This document shows positions 18,245 through 26,850 of a DNA stretch of 64,000 nt, piece by piece. The notes below the pieces were generated by a model. That model saw only the letters and a program-made list of their open reading frames with translations. It was not told where the DNA came from and ran no database searches. The stretch comes from Verrucomicrobiia bacterium (lineage in GTDB: Bacteria; Verrucomicrobiota; Verrucomicrobiia; Limisphaerales; DASXHY01). A program made the position numbers and the translations under genes. Where the stretch lies: contig DASPIL010000031.1 of assembly GCA_035629175.1 (NCBI GenBank), forward strand, positions 1-64,000. Reading direction: 5' to 3'. The stretch's first letter is position 1. Every line of letters begins with the position of its first letter.

Positions 18245-21039
18245 TCGCCATGTTCCAATTCTTCCAGCCTGCATGGCTTCTGTTGTTGATCCCCCTTGCG
18301 GTCGCTCTGTTCGTCTGGCCGCTCGCCAGCCGGGGCTTGCGCGTGCTGCGCGCCGTCATCTTCATTTTGATTACGCTAGCGCTCGCGCAATTCACCATTC
18401 GCCTCCCCGATCGCGCGGGAACCGTGGTGGTTGTTGCGGATCGCAGTGAGTCGATGCCCAAACAGGCGGATAACGCGCAAAAGGAAATCATTGATCTGCT
18501 TCACAAAGCGATGCGACCGCGGGATCAACTCGGTGTGGTGGCCTTCGGCAGGCAGGCGGTTGTGGAACATCATCCGCAGCACGGCGAGTTCAGCGGCTTC
18601 ACTGCGCAGGTGGGAAGCGAACATTCCGACCTGAACAGCGCGATCGAATCCGCTTTGGCTCTCATTCCGCCTGATGCTGGTGGCCGCATTCTGGTTCTCT
18701 CTGACGGAAAATGGACGGGCGGTGATCCGATGAACGCGGCAGCGCGCGCGGCGGGACGCGGCGTGGGGTTGGATTACAGGCTCCTCTCGCGGCCCCAGGT
18801 GAGCGACGTGGCGATCCAATCGTTGCTCGCGCCGGATTCCGTGATGCCCGCCCAGGCCTTTGTGGTCAGCGGATGGGTGCGTTCGCCTGCGGACGTGGAG
18901 GTGCAGTATCGACTTCGCCGTGGCAACACCGTCATTGCCTCAGGCACGCGCCAACTCACTGCAGGATTGAACCGATTGATGTTTCGCGATCGCGCAGGCG
19001 GGGCGGGCGTGCAGGAGTATGCGTTGTCGATCGATGGACTTGAGCAGGATCCAATTCCCGAGAACAACGAGGCGCGCGCGCTGGTTTCGGTCGAAGGCAC
19101 GCGTCCGCTGCTCATCGTGTCGGCCGCGGGCGAAAGTTCCGGTCTGGCGCAATTGCTCAAGCGCAGCGGCGTTGATCTGATCGTTCAGCGGCCCACTGAA
19201 TGCGAGTGGTCGCTCGAAGGGCTCGCACAATTCGCGGGCGTGCTGATTGAAAATGTTCCTGCAAACCAGGTTGGCAGCAGCGGAATGGAATCCATTGCGG
19301 CCTGGGTCGAGGAAACTGGCAGCGGCCTGATGCTCACCGGCGGACAGAAAGCCTATGGCCCCGGCGGATATTTCAAGTCGCCGCTGGATCGCGTTTTGCC
19401 TATCTCCATGGAAATGCGACGCGAGCATCGCAAGATGTCGCTCGCGATTGTCGTTGCCCTCGATCGTTCGGGCAGCATGGCCGCTCCCGCGGGCGCGGGA
19501 CGCACCAAAATGGATCTTGCAGACCTCGGAACTGTTCAAGTGCTCGATCTGCTTTCGCCGCTCGACGAGATCGGTGTCATCGCTGTCGACAGCTCGCCCC
19601 ATGTCATCGTCCCATTGAACTCCGTGGAGGTGAACCAATCGCAGCGCGGACGCATCCTCAGCATCGGTTCGATGGGCGGCGGCATTTTTGTATTCGAAGC
19701 CTTGTCGGCGGCATCGAGCATGGTGCTGGCCGCAAAGGCAGAAACAAAGCACATCATTCTGTTCGCGGACGCGGCGGATTCGGAGGAACCCGGACGGTAT
19801 GTTGCGCTTCTCGAAAAATGCCGCGAGGCAGGAGTGACGGTCAGCGTGATCGGATTGGGAACTGAGCACGATGTCGATGCTGCCTTGCTCAAGGACATCG
19901 CGGCGCGGGGTGGGGGAACCTGCTACTTCACGGCATCGCCCGACGAAATCCCGCGGCTGTTCGCCCAGGACACATTCACGGTCGCGCGCAGCACGTTCGT
20001 CGACACACCCACGCCCTTCCAATTGACGGCCGGTTTTACCGCGCTCGGCGCCACGTTGCCGCAGAATCCCCCGGCACTGGGCGGCTACAATCTCTGTTAC
20101 ATACGCCCCGAGGCCAACCTCGCCGCCGTGACGCAGGATGAATATGCGGCGCCCGTGGTGGCGTCATGGAACGCGGGAAACGGACGCGTGTTGTGTTACC
20201 TGGGTGAAGCCGACGGAAAATTTAGCGGCGATTTTGCGGGTTGGGTTCAGGTTGGGGAATTCTACGCAACACTGGCTGGCTGGACGGCGGGGAAACGCCA
20301 GCCGCTTCCCGATGATCAGTTGCTCGTGCAGCGGGTGCGCGATGGGTTCTGTGTGGTGCAACTGCATCTCGATCCCGCCCGCAAAGGCGATCCCTTCCAG
20401 GCACTGCCCCGGGTGAAGGTGCTGCACGGGAGCCAGGGGTCTGCGCCCGCGCGGCGGACGATTCCATTGCAATGGAAGAGCGCGGATCTGCTTGAGGCAA
20501 CGATTCCCATTTCCGGGCGTGAAACTGTATTGAACACGGTGGAGATTCCGGGGCACGGGCCGATCACGCTTGCTCCTGTGTGTTTGCCGTATTCACCCGA
20601 GTTCGCGCCCGATCAACCCGGGCGCGGTGCGCCGACGCTGGTGCAACTTGCGGCGGCGACTGGCGGGAAGGAACGGATTGAACTGCCGCAGATCTGGGCT
20701 GACCTCGTCGCCAAGCCGCGATGGATCGATCTGAGCCCGTGGCTGTTTGTCATGGCTGCTCTGCTGTTCCTGGTGGAAATCTTCGAACGCCGCACGGGAT
20801 GGTTTGGGCGAATTCGAAAATCCGCTTCCGCGGCTGGGGCTAAGGCCGAGCCGGTCCCGGCGGAGGGGCGCCCGGCCGTGAAATCCCCGCGCGCGCCCGC
20901 CGCCCCCACAGCCGAGCTGAAAAAGCCATCCGCAGCCCGACATCCCGCCCCCGTCCCCGCCGATGACGCCGGTGCTTCGGCGGTGGACGCCCTGCGAAAA
21001 GCGCGGGAGCGGGCGGGTCGCCGCACGAAGCGCGACTGA
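18241..21039 (+). CDS. Large membrane protein with two VWA domains and GATase-like domain
   Basis: The GTG at 18241 is preferred because it forms the same 4-base GTGA overlap seen throughout the operon; an ATG three codons later is the alternative. The 932-residue product has two N-terminal membrane helices (about 10-27 and 36-50), a first VWA motif DRSESM at 67-72, a GATase-like segment with TGGQKAYGPGGYFKSPL near residue 370, a second VWA motif DRSGSM starting at D408, and a C-terminal membrane helix near 832-850. The tail is rich in Ala, Pro and Lys, likely cytoplasmic. It is the last gene of the operon and is typical of large VWA proteins encoded with MoxR. Confidence 0.9.
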   Translation: MIAMFQFFQPAWLLLLIPLAVALFVWPLASRGLRVLRAVIFILITLALAQFTIRLPDRAGTVVVVADRSESMPKQADNAQKEIIDLLHKAMRPRDQLGVVAFGRQAVVEHHPQHGEFSGFTAQVGSEHSDLNSAIESALALIPPDAGGRILVLSDGKWTGGDPMNAAARAAGRGVGLDYRLLSRPQVSDVAIQSLLAPDSVMPAQAFVVSGWVRSPADVEVQYRLRRGNTVIASGTRQLTAGLNRLMFRDRAGGAGVQEYALSIDGLEQDPIPENNEARALVSVEGTRPLLIVSAAGESSGLAQLLKRSGVDLIVQRPTECEWSLEGLAQFAGVLIENVPANQVGSSGMESIAAWVEETGSGLMLTGGQKAYGPGGYFKSPLDRVLPISMEMRREHRKMSLAIVVALDRSGSMAAPAGAGRTKMDLADLGTVQVLDLLSPLDEIGVIAVDSSPHVIVPLNSVEVNQSQRGRILSIGSMGGGIFVFEALSAASSMVLAAKAETKHIILFADAADSEEPGRYVALLEKCREAGVTVSVIGLGTEHDVDAALLKDIAARGGGTCYFTASPDEIPRLFAQDTFTVARSTFVDTPTPFQLTAGFTALGATLPQNPPALGGYNLCYIRPEANLAAVTQDEYAAPVVASWNAGNGRVLCYLGEADGKFSGDFAGWVQVGEFYATLAGWTAGKRQPLPDDQLLVQRVRDGFCVVQLHLDPARKGDPFQALPRVKVLHGSQGSAPARRTIPLQWKSADLLEATIPISGRETVLNTVEIPGHGPITLAPVCLPYSPEFAPDQPGRGAPTLVQLAAATGGKERIELPQIWADLVAKPRWIDLSPWLFVMAALLFLVEIFERRTGWFGRIRKSASAAGAKAEPVPAEGRPAVKSPRAPAAPTAELKKPSAARHPAPVPADDAGASAVDALRKARERAGRRTKRD

Positions 21040-21288
21040 CCGGGCGGACGGTTTTCTCCGTCGTGACCTTTCGAACCCCCCATTTGGGTTTCAGCTGCTG
21101 AACGGCTTCAAATACGTTTCCGTCGCGGACACTTCCAGCCAAGCCAGTGCAGCCAGGGGTTCGGAAAACGTGTCAGACAAACCACGACAGGCCTTTCAGA
21201 CCGGTGCCGATTTATGGGGACCTGCAGTTGCGGAATTCTTTTTCACGAAGCGTGCGGCCTGGCCGCGAGCGTTTCAGAAAATAAATAA
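21040..21288. other. Intergenic region after the MoxR operon
   Basis: No supportable gene was found in about 250 bp. A weak gacgg / ccgtc hairpin at 21047-21062 could end transcription of the operon. Any start signals for the following GH43-like gene should lie here, but none is obvious. Confidence 0.35.
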
Positions 21289-21345
21289 CGCAACACAAGC
21301 ACAGCTATAAACCCGATTCTGCCACCTCATTCGGCCGACCCGTGG

Positions 21346-22245
21346 ATGATTTATCACGGCGGATTCTATTACTACTGCGAGACGCGGAACAAACGTCACA
21401 TCTATATCCGCCGTTCCCGGACCATCGCGCAGATCGGGGCTGATCCTGGCGTGTGCGTCTGGAGCGCGCCTTCCCGCGGAGGCAACAGCAACAATGTCTG
21501 GGCTCCGGAACTTCACCTGGTCGACGGACGCTGGTACATCTATTACGCCGCAGACGACGGCCGGAATGAAAACCATCGCATGTGGGTTCTCGAAGGCGAC
21601 GGCTTTGATCCCATCGGACGCTATCGCTGCCGCGGGCGCCTGGAAACGGGCGGATGGGCGATTGATGGAACCATCCTGACTCTCGACGACAGCCGCAAGT
21701 TTTTCATCTGGTCGGGCTGGCCCGGCAAGCGCGACGGGCTTCAGAATATCTACATCGCTCCCATGCGCGACCCCGTGACGATTTCGGGTCCGCGTGTGAT
21801 GATCGCCGCGCCGACACAGCGATGGGAACGCGCGACGATGCCCATCTGCGAAGGCCCGCAGGTGCTGAAGCGCAACGGCGACATTTTCATCGTCTATTCT
21901 GCGAGCGCAAGCTGGACCCCTGATTACTGTCTTGGATTGTTGCACAACAACACAGGCGATGTGTTGAATCCCGCCAAGTGGATCAAGCACGGCCCCGTGT
22001 TTCAAAAGACCGATCAGGTCTGGGGCGTCGGCCATTGCTCGTTCGTGAAGTCCATGTGCCAGACGGAGGACTGGATCGTTTATCACTCGAAGACCAGCCT
22101 CGAGCATGGCTGGGAAGATCGCGACGTCCATGCCAAGCAATTTGCCTGGAGCAGCGATGGCTTTCCTGATTTCGGCGAACCCCTTCCGCGCCGCGCTGCC
22201 GTTGTTCCTTCGCGCAAAGGAAAGTCGGTTCCGATCGCGGCATGA
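21346..22245 (+). CDS. Glycoside hydrolase family 43-like protein, N-terminus uncertain
   Basis: The product from the first ATG is 299 residues and has the five-bladed beta-propeller pattern of GH43: MIYHGGFYYYCET, NVWAPELHLVDGRWYIYYAA, GWAIDGTILTLDD and TMPICEGPQVLKRNGDIFIV. The last holds a plausible acid (E in ICEGP), and the AIDGT aspartate fits the third catalytic carboxylate. The in-frame sequence just before the ATG reads NPILPPHSADPW, the usual GH43 start containing the catalytic base in ADP. No ATG, GTG or TTG codon lies between it and the stop at 21286. Either a rare start codon is used, or the gene is 5'-truncated or frameshifted. The stop overlaps the next start by 4 bases. Confidence 0.75.
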   Translation: MIYHGGFYYYCETRNKRHIYIRRSRTIAQIGADPGVCVWSAPSRGGNSNNVWAPELHLVDGRWYIYYAADDGRNENHRMWVLEGDGFDPIGRYRCRGRLETGGWAIDGTILTLDDSRKFFIWSGWPGKRDGLQNIYIAPMRDPVTISGPRVMIAAPTQRWERATMPICEGPQVLKRNGDIFIVYSASASWTPDYCLGLLHNNTGDVLNPAKWIKHGPVFQKTDQVWGVGHCSFVKSMCQTEDWIVYHSKTSLEHGWEDRDVHAKQFAWSSDGFPDFGEPLPRRAAVVPSRKGKSVPIAA

Positions 22246-23213
22246 AAGGAGCTTTCCATCGTTCCAAGACGAAAATGATGAAGAAACTGTTCTCCACCCG
22301 AACTTTTTTGCTGGCTGTCCAGGTCACCGTGGCAATTTCTGCCGGTATGTTTGCGGGCGCGATGTGGCGTCTGAAGCACACGGAAGGGAAGGGCGCCATC
22401 ACCACGGATTCGACCAATGTCCGCGTCACCACCCGGCGCGAAGGCGATCAAACCCGCGTTTACGTTCACAACCTCGAGCGTTCCGAGGTCACGATGACGT
22501 TCGATTTCAAGGTCGTGAACCTGAAATCCGATGTGACGTTTCCCTACACCGCGACGTTCGCTCCCGGAGAAACCGAAGCCTTCGTGCTCGCCCCGAACTC
22601 GCCTGACAAGCCTTGGGAGTACGCCTACACGAATTATTTCAAGCTCGGAAGCGCGCTTGCCGTGCCGGACGGATATCTCTACACGCTCCCGTATGAGCCC
22701 GGCGCGACATTCAAGGTGACCCAGGCATTTGGAGGAAGCTTCAGCCACACGGGTTCGAACAAATACGCCATCGATTGGAAAATGCCCGAAGGGACGCCCA
22801 TCTATGCGGCGCGCGGCGGGTTGGTCATCAAGTCCAAGGATGATTCAGACCTGGGCGGCGGGAGCATCCGGTACGATCGCTACAACAATTACGTTTTAAT
22901 CCGTCACGATGACGGAACGCTGGGACACTACTGCCATTTGCTGAAGGACGGTGTCCGCGTGTTTCCGGGACAATTGGTAGAGGCAGGTGAGGTCATCGCT
23001 TTGTCTGGCAACACTGGATTCTCGAGCGGGCCGCATCTGCACTTCTGCGTGTTCAAAACCGTGAGCGGCCGCGAACGCGTCAGTATTCCAATTCAATTCC
23101 GCGGCGACAATGGCGCAGCACTGACGCTTGTCGAAGGCCGCCGCTATACCGCGCCCGTAGTGCAACAGCAGGCGAGCTCCCAGTCGACGCTTGCAAGTAG
23201 TGTGTTACAGTAG
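22242..23213 (+). CDS. M23 family metallopeptidase, membrane-anchored
   Basis: The 323-residue product has an N-terminal membrane anchor (about residues 20-42), a beta-rich domain and a C-terminal LytM/M23 domain. The zinc ligands are H169 and D178 in the HTGSNKYAIDW segment and the second histidine of GPHLHF (265-267); H232 in GHYCH is the likely catalytic histidine. M23 enzymes cut peptidoglycan cross-bridges or glycine-containing peptides in the periplasm. The ATG at 22242 overlaps the GH43-like stop (ATGA); a second start at 22275 (MMKKLF) would give a more usual anchor. A strong hairpin terminator follows. Confidence 0.88.
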   Translation: MKGAFHRSKTKMMKKLFSTRTFLLAVQVTVAISAGMFAGAMWRLKHTEGKGAITTDSTNVRVTTRREGDQTRVYVHNLERSEVTMTFDFKVVNLKSDVTFPYTATFAPGETEAFVLAPNSPDKPWEYAYTNYFKLGSALAVPDGYLYTLPYEPGATFKVTQAFGGSFSHTGSNKYAIDWKMPEGTPIYAARGGLVIKSKDDSDLGGGSIRYDRYNNYVLIRHDDGTLGHYCHLLKDGVRVFPGQLVEAGEVIALSGNTGFSSGPHLHFCVFKTVSGRERVSIPIQFRGDNGAALTLVEGRRYTAPVVQQQASSQSTLASSVLQ

Positions 23214-23241
23214 ATCAGCCGTTTGCCACTCTCGAAAAAGA

Positions 23242-23269
23242 AACAGCCCGCTGGAATCAGCGGGCTGTT
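23242..23269. terminator. Strong bidirectional hairpin terminator
   Basis: A perfect 12-bp stem, aacagcccgctg / cagcgggctgtt, with a GAAT loop lies between the converging M23 peptidase gene and the lipoprotein gene. An A-run (gaaaaagaaa) precedes it and T-rich sequence follows, so it can serve both strands. Confidence 0.85.
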
Positions 23270-23285
23270 GCGTTTGATGCGACCA

Positions 23286-23603
23286 TTACGGAGTTGTTGT
23301 GCCGCCGCCAGTGGTATCGCTGTTTCCGCCCTGCGTAGTCGAACCCGCCCCGGCTCCTGCCGAACCGCCTGCTCCGGAGCTGGTGCCGGTGTCACTGGAG
23401 CTGCCTCCCATGTTGCCGCTCGATCCGGAGCTCGTTCCACCCGGGCTCGTCGCTGAACCCTGATCTGCGGACGGCTGGGTCCCATAGTTGGTGCTGGAGC
23501 TGGTGTCGGTGCCGACGCCGCTGTTGTAGTCATCGCCCGTTCCACCCTGGTTACAACCGGCAAGCAACAACGCTGCACCGGCAATCGCCATGAACTTTTT
23601 CAT
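23286..23603 (-). CDS. Low-complexity Ser/Thr/Gly lipoprotein
   Basis: The 105-residue product has a lipoprotein signal (MKKFMAIAGAALLLAGCNQ) with the lipobox LAGC and a mature part made almost wholly of Ser, Gly, Thr, Asp and Asn. Such a composition suggests an unstructured surface spacer. The start is supported by a GAGGT ribosome-binding site just ahead of it. It shares a terminator with the M23 gene. Function unknown. Confidence 0.75.
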   Translation of the reverse strand: MKKFMAIAGAALLLAGCNQGGTGDDYNSGVGTDTSSSTNYGTQPSADQGSATSPGGTSSGSSGNMGGSSSDTGTSSGAGGSAGAGAGSTTQGGNSDTTGGGTTTP

Positions 23604-23725
23604 ACCTCAATCCTTTTGTTTTGGTTACTGCACTAACAAGTTGCGTCAACGTGTGTCTTCCCCAATTCCGCCTCAACGCGGAGAACACCCTCCTTCCCGT
23701 TCGGAAACGCCCCACGGGAAACCCC

Positions 23726-24094
23726 TCACTGCAAATCGAGATCCTTCAGCCAGTCAGCCTTGAGCGTCGGGTGGAATGTCAGGATGGTTACGCCGTCCTC
23801 CGCTTCCACGATGACAGATTGATACGCCGTTCCGTTTTCGGATTCCATCAGCTTGATCCGGATTGGCTCCACGATTTCAAGGTCACGGCCCGCCTCCCCG
23901 CTCGTGCGCAACGCAATGCGATCATTGCAGTCATCGCGACGGCCAAACTCGACAGTGTCGAAGGCCACGTTGCTGGCGACCTGAATCTTGGCGCCGTTTG
24001 GCTCGACCTTGTGGATGTTGAGAGTTCCGCCGCGTTCATTCTGGTTCACCCGCTCCCAGAAACCGGCCCAGTCCTGTGTTTTAACTTCGCGCAT
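23726..24094 (-). CDS. Small soluble protein, DUF5335-like (tentative)
   Basis: The 122-residue product begins MREVKTQDWAGFWERVNQNE and continues as a beta-rich domain with conserved-looking stretches DTVEFGRRDDCND and EIVEPIRIKLMESENG. The start REVxxxxWxxFxxxxN and the EPxxI..E segment recall DUF5335-type proteins, but this is a recollection of pattern, not a search result. No signal peptide is seen. It is followed closely by the glycine-zipper lipoprotein upstream on the same strand, with a gap of about 20 bp, so the two may be co-transcribed. Confidence 0.65.
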   Translation of the reverse strand: MREVKTQDWAGFWERVNQNERGGTLNIHKVEPNGAKIQVASNVAFDTVEFGRRDDCNDRIALRTSGEAGRDLEIVEPIRIKLMESENGTAYQSVIVEAEDGVTILTFHPTLKADWLKDLDLQ

Positions 24095-24112
24095 GCTGTT
24101 AGTTGTGAAGTG

Positions 24113-24679
24113 TTATTGAGGGCGTGAGATGATGCGGTCACGGGCTTCGCGATTGAGTGAATTCATCTGGTTCACGACCGACGGGCTCACGCCCTGGTTT
24201 GTGAGATAGGTCTGCTGCTCGCTGGTGAGTTCAAAGACCTGGCCCGTGGCTTGAAGGCGGCTGACGACCTCCTGGTCCGTGTAGCCTGCCTTGTCGAGCG
24301 CAACGACTTCATCCAGGGTTACAAATCCGTCACTGTTCAAATCGGCTGTCGCTGCGCTGCGGGCTTCCTCGGGCGTGGCTGGACGGGACTGCGCGGCTTC
24401 CGTCGCAGTTTCTGCACCGCCCTTATCCTTGTTGAGAATGCGATCGCTGTTGGCCCCCACGACATAACCGCCCCCGGCACCGAGTGCGCCGCCGAGGATC
24501 GCTCCGAGCAGTCGATTGTCTTCGCCTCCCACTGCAGCCCCTGCAGCCGCACCGCCAAGGCCGCCGATCACGGCGCCCTGCTGGCCTTTATCGCCAGGAA
24601 GGTTGGAGCAGCCGGTCTGCAGCATGACAGCGGTTAAACCGGTCAGGACGAGTGACGAAAGGGTCGTTGGTTTTTTCAT
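24113..24679 (-). CDS. Lipoprotein with glycine zipper and EF-hand-like loop
   Basis: The true start is the ATG at 24679, preceded by GGAGAATCCT as ribosome-binding site; the frame is open further upstream but that part lacks coding character. The 188-residue product has a lipoprotein signal with lipobox LQTGC, then a glycine-zipper region (GAVIGGLGGAAAGAAVGG and AILGGALGAGGGYVVG) of the kind that packs in the outer membrane. A single EF-hand-like loop DLNSDGFVTLDE with Ca-ligand spacing D-N-D-T-E comes next, followed by a C-terminal helical domain ending near ISRPQ. Likely an outer-membrane stress or structural lipoprotein; function not known. Confidence 0.78.
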   Translation of the reverse strand: MKKPTTLSSLVLTGLTAVMLQTGCSNLPGDKGQQGAVIGGLGGAAAGAAVGGEDNRLLGAILGGALGAGGGYVVGANSDRILNKDKGGAETATEAAQSRPATPEEARSAATADLNSDGFVTLDEVVALDKAGYTDQEVVSRLQATGQVFELTSEQQTYLTNQGVSPSVVNQMNSLNREARDRIISRPQ

Positions 24680-24941
24680 AGGATTCTCCGTATTCGCGGC
24701 GGTGAACACGTCTTGCGAGCCGCCAAGGTTTCCGCAACGTCGCCGCCGGAGAGGGCATTTCAACTGGGGTAAAAGCCGAACGGCAGGCGCATCGCGCTGA
24801 AAGGTCTGCGCGACATGGGACGCCAGGCTGCGCAGGATTGCGCGAGGAATGAAAGAATACGCTGCCGGATTGGGATTCGTTTTATGCCGCGCTGATGGGC
24901 TGGGATGGCGCAGCGCAGCCATCCCTGCCGTGACTGGGCTG
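24680..24941. other. Intergenic region with a palindrome
   Basis: About 260 bp without a gene. A near-perfect palindrome, gggatggc / gccatccc around gcagcgca, lies at 24902-24925 just beyond the stop of the next leftward gene and may be its terminator, although there is no T-tract. Confidence 0.4.
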
Positions 24942-25403
24942 CTAAGACTTGACCGGTTGAGCGCTGGCTTCGGTGCGCTTTTGTTCCCGCACCCGATGCA
25001 GCGCTGCCTTCTGCTGTTGCAGGCATTCCTCGCAAATCCCATGCGAAGTCGGTGTGTCGAAACTTTCCTGCAGAAAACCTTCGAGCGGCATCCATCGGCC
25101 TTTGTGATCGATGCGACGGCACCAGGCACAGACTTTCAGGAATCCTTCCAGGTATTTGACGCGGTCCAGCATGCGTCGAGTGGAACGCGTGACGAGCAGC
25201 CATACCGCGAGGATGAACAGCATGGCGAGGGTTGAGGCATGAAACTCGGGAATGAAGTGGGTTTCTCCAAAGATCAGAGACGAAAGGTTGAGCCAGTCAT
25301 CGAGCCACGACAGAAAGATAATCGCGAGGAAGCCGACGCTTTGATACAGCAACACGCGCGGGCCGGTATTTTGTTCCGTGGAACACCAAACGTTTGATTT
25401 CAT
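24942..25403 (-). CDS. Two-helix membrane protein with CAWC...CEEC motif
   Basis: The 153-residue product (ATG at 25403; a TTG four codons upstream is possible) has two membrane helices, around VLLYQSVGFLAIIFLSWL and ASTLAMLFILAVWLLVT. A cytoplasmic tail follows with CAWCRRIDHKGRWMPLEGFL and then SHGICEECL. This paired-cysteine module usually forms the end of PAS-domain kinases and response regulators (CAWCK...W...THGICPxC), where it probably binds a metal. Here it stands alone on a membrane anchor, with a basic Gln-rich tail. Function unknown. Confidence 0.7.
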   Translation of the reverse strand: MKSNVWCSTEQNTGPRVLLYQSVGFLAIIFLSWLDDWLNLSSLIFGETHFIPEFHASTLAMLFILAVWLLVTRSTRRMLDRVKYLEGFLKVCAWCRRIDHKGRWMPLEGFLQESFDTPTSHGICEECLQQQKAALHRVREQKRTEASAQPVKS

Positions 25404-25680
25404 TGTGTACGGCAATCCAGAATTTTCTATTTGGCAGTTCGTCAGGGTTGTTTTTTCTCACGCATGAAATGTGCCGCTTCAATCCGCACGGACGATGAAT
25501 ACGCTGGCAGCAGTGGTTCCTTTGCGAGCGTCACTCATTGCAGGCAATTTTCCCGGGAAAGATTCCGCGTTTCAGAACACCCGCCGTCTTCAAACGAGAC
25601 AGCCCGGGAAAAAGGCTTGCCGCCTCCGGGCCTTTGGCGACAATTCGCCATCTACACGTCAACCAAACACTGAATGCTTT
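25404..25680. other. Intergenic region upstream of cysK
   Basis: About 277 bp. The cysK frame is open to 25471, but the extra residues look non-coding. No riboswitch or clear promoter was recognised. Confidence 0.35.
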
Positions 25681-26664
25681 ATGGGACGCATCTATAACAA
25701 TATTGTTGAAACCGTCGGTCGCACTCCACTAGTTCGCTTGAACCGAGTCACCGAAGGCCTGCCCGCAACGATTCTCCTCAAATGCGAATTCTTTAATCCT
25801 CTTGGCAGCGTCAAGGATCGTATCGGCATGGCGATGATCGAGGATGCGGAACGGAGCGGCGTGTTGAAGAAGGAAACCGTTATCATCGAGCCGACCAGCG
25901 GCAATACGGGCATCGCACTCGCATTTGTGGCTGCAGCCAAGGGCTACAAGCTCATCCTGACCATGCCGGAGACGATGTCGCTCGAACGACGCACGCTGCT
26001 GGCGATGCTGGGCGCGCGGCTCGTGCTGACACCTGGAACGGAAGGCATGAAGGGCGCCATTGCAAAGGCCGAACAGATCGCGCGCGAAACGCCGAACTCC
26101 TGGATTCCGCAACAATTTGAGAATCCTTCCAACCCCGCGATTCACATGAAGACCACGGCTACGGAACTTTGGGAGGATACAGACGGCAAGATCGATATCC
26201 TTGTGTCGGCTGTGGGAACGGGCGGAACGATCACGGGTTGTGTTGAATACATCAAGCCGCGGAAGGCTTCGTTTCAGGCGATCGCGGTCGAGCCGAAGGA
26301 TTCGCCTGTGATTTCGCAGACGCTCGCGGGCCAGCCGCTCAAGCCAGGGCCGCACAAAATTCAGGGCACGGGCGCGGGATTCATTCCGAAGAACCTGCGT
26401 CTCCAGGACTCGAAAGGCACTCCGCAGATTGTCGAGTGCGTGCAGGTTTCAAACGACGATGCGTTTGCGATGGCACGACGGCTTGCCCGGGAAGAAGGCG
26501 TGCTGGCAGGGATTTCGACGGGTGCGAACGTTTGGGCGGCTATGGAAATCGCGAAGCGTCCGGAGAACAAGGGCAAGACGATTGTTACGGTCGCGTGCTC
26601 GACTGGAGAACGTTACCTGAGCACCCCGCTCGCAGCCGAAGCCCGCGCCGAAGTGGGCGGCTGA
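25681..26664 (+). CDS. cysK: Cysteine synthase A (O-acetylserine sulfhydrylase)
   Basis: CysK makes cysteine from O-acetylserine and sulfide using pyridoxal phosphate. The 327-residue product begins [20 protein letters not shown]. The cofactor lysine is K45 in NPLGSVKDR. The substrate-binding [11 protein letters not shown], the phosphate-cradle VGTGGTITG and the C-terminal serine loop [11 protein letters not shown] are all present. The ATG at 25681 matches the usual family start; the longer frame does not. It appears to be a single-gene unit, with a dispersed palindromic element just after it. Confidence 0.96.
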   Translation: MGRIYNNIVETVGRTPLVRLNRVTEGLPATILLKCEFFNPLGSVKDRIGMAMIEDAERSGVLKKETVIIEPTSGNTGIALAFVAAAKGYKLILTMPETMSLERRTLLAMLGARLVLTPGTEGMKGAIAKAEQIARETPNSWIPQQFENPSNPAIHMKTTATELWEDTDGKIDILVSAVGTGGTITGCVEYIKPRKASFQAIAVEPKDSPVISQTLAGQPLKPGPHKIQGTGAGFIPKNLRLQDSKGTPQIVECVQVSNDDAFAMARRLAREEGVLAGISTGANVWAAMEIAKRPENKGKTIVTVACSTGERYLSTPLAAEARAEVGG

Positions 26665-26675
26665 GCCCTGCCTCG

Positions 26676-26780
26676 GCGCGCAGCCTTCAAGGCTGCTTCA
26701 GCGTGGAAACGTGCGTCAACCGTGGACCTTGCCTGCGCTTTGTTTAGTCCGCGAGTTGAAGCGGCGTGCACGCCGCGATC
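26676..26780 (+). repeat. Dispersed palindrome-containing element, copy 1
   Basis: About 105 bp framed by the palindromes gcagccttcaaggctgc and gcggcgtgcacgccgc. A similar copy in the same orientation is at 30422-30530. It directly follows cysK and may act as its terminator. Confidence 0.6.
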
Positions 26781-26850
26781 TTTGCTACATCATTTGATGG
26801 ATGGACGCGGACTTGTGGTGCGCCTCCCGTTCGGATGAAATAGCGGCTCC

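Noticed and set aside
25471-25680. 70-codon N-terminal extension of cysK
   Set aside because: Residues before MGRIYNN look non-coding and cysteine synthases start at this point.
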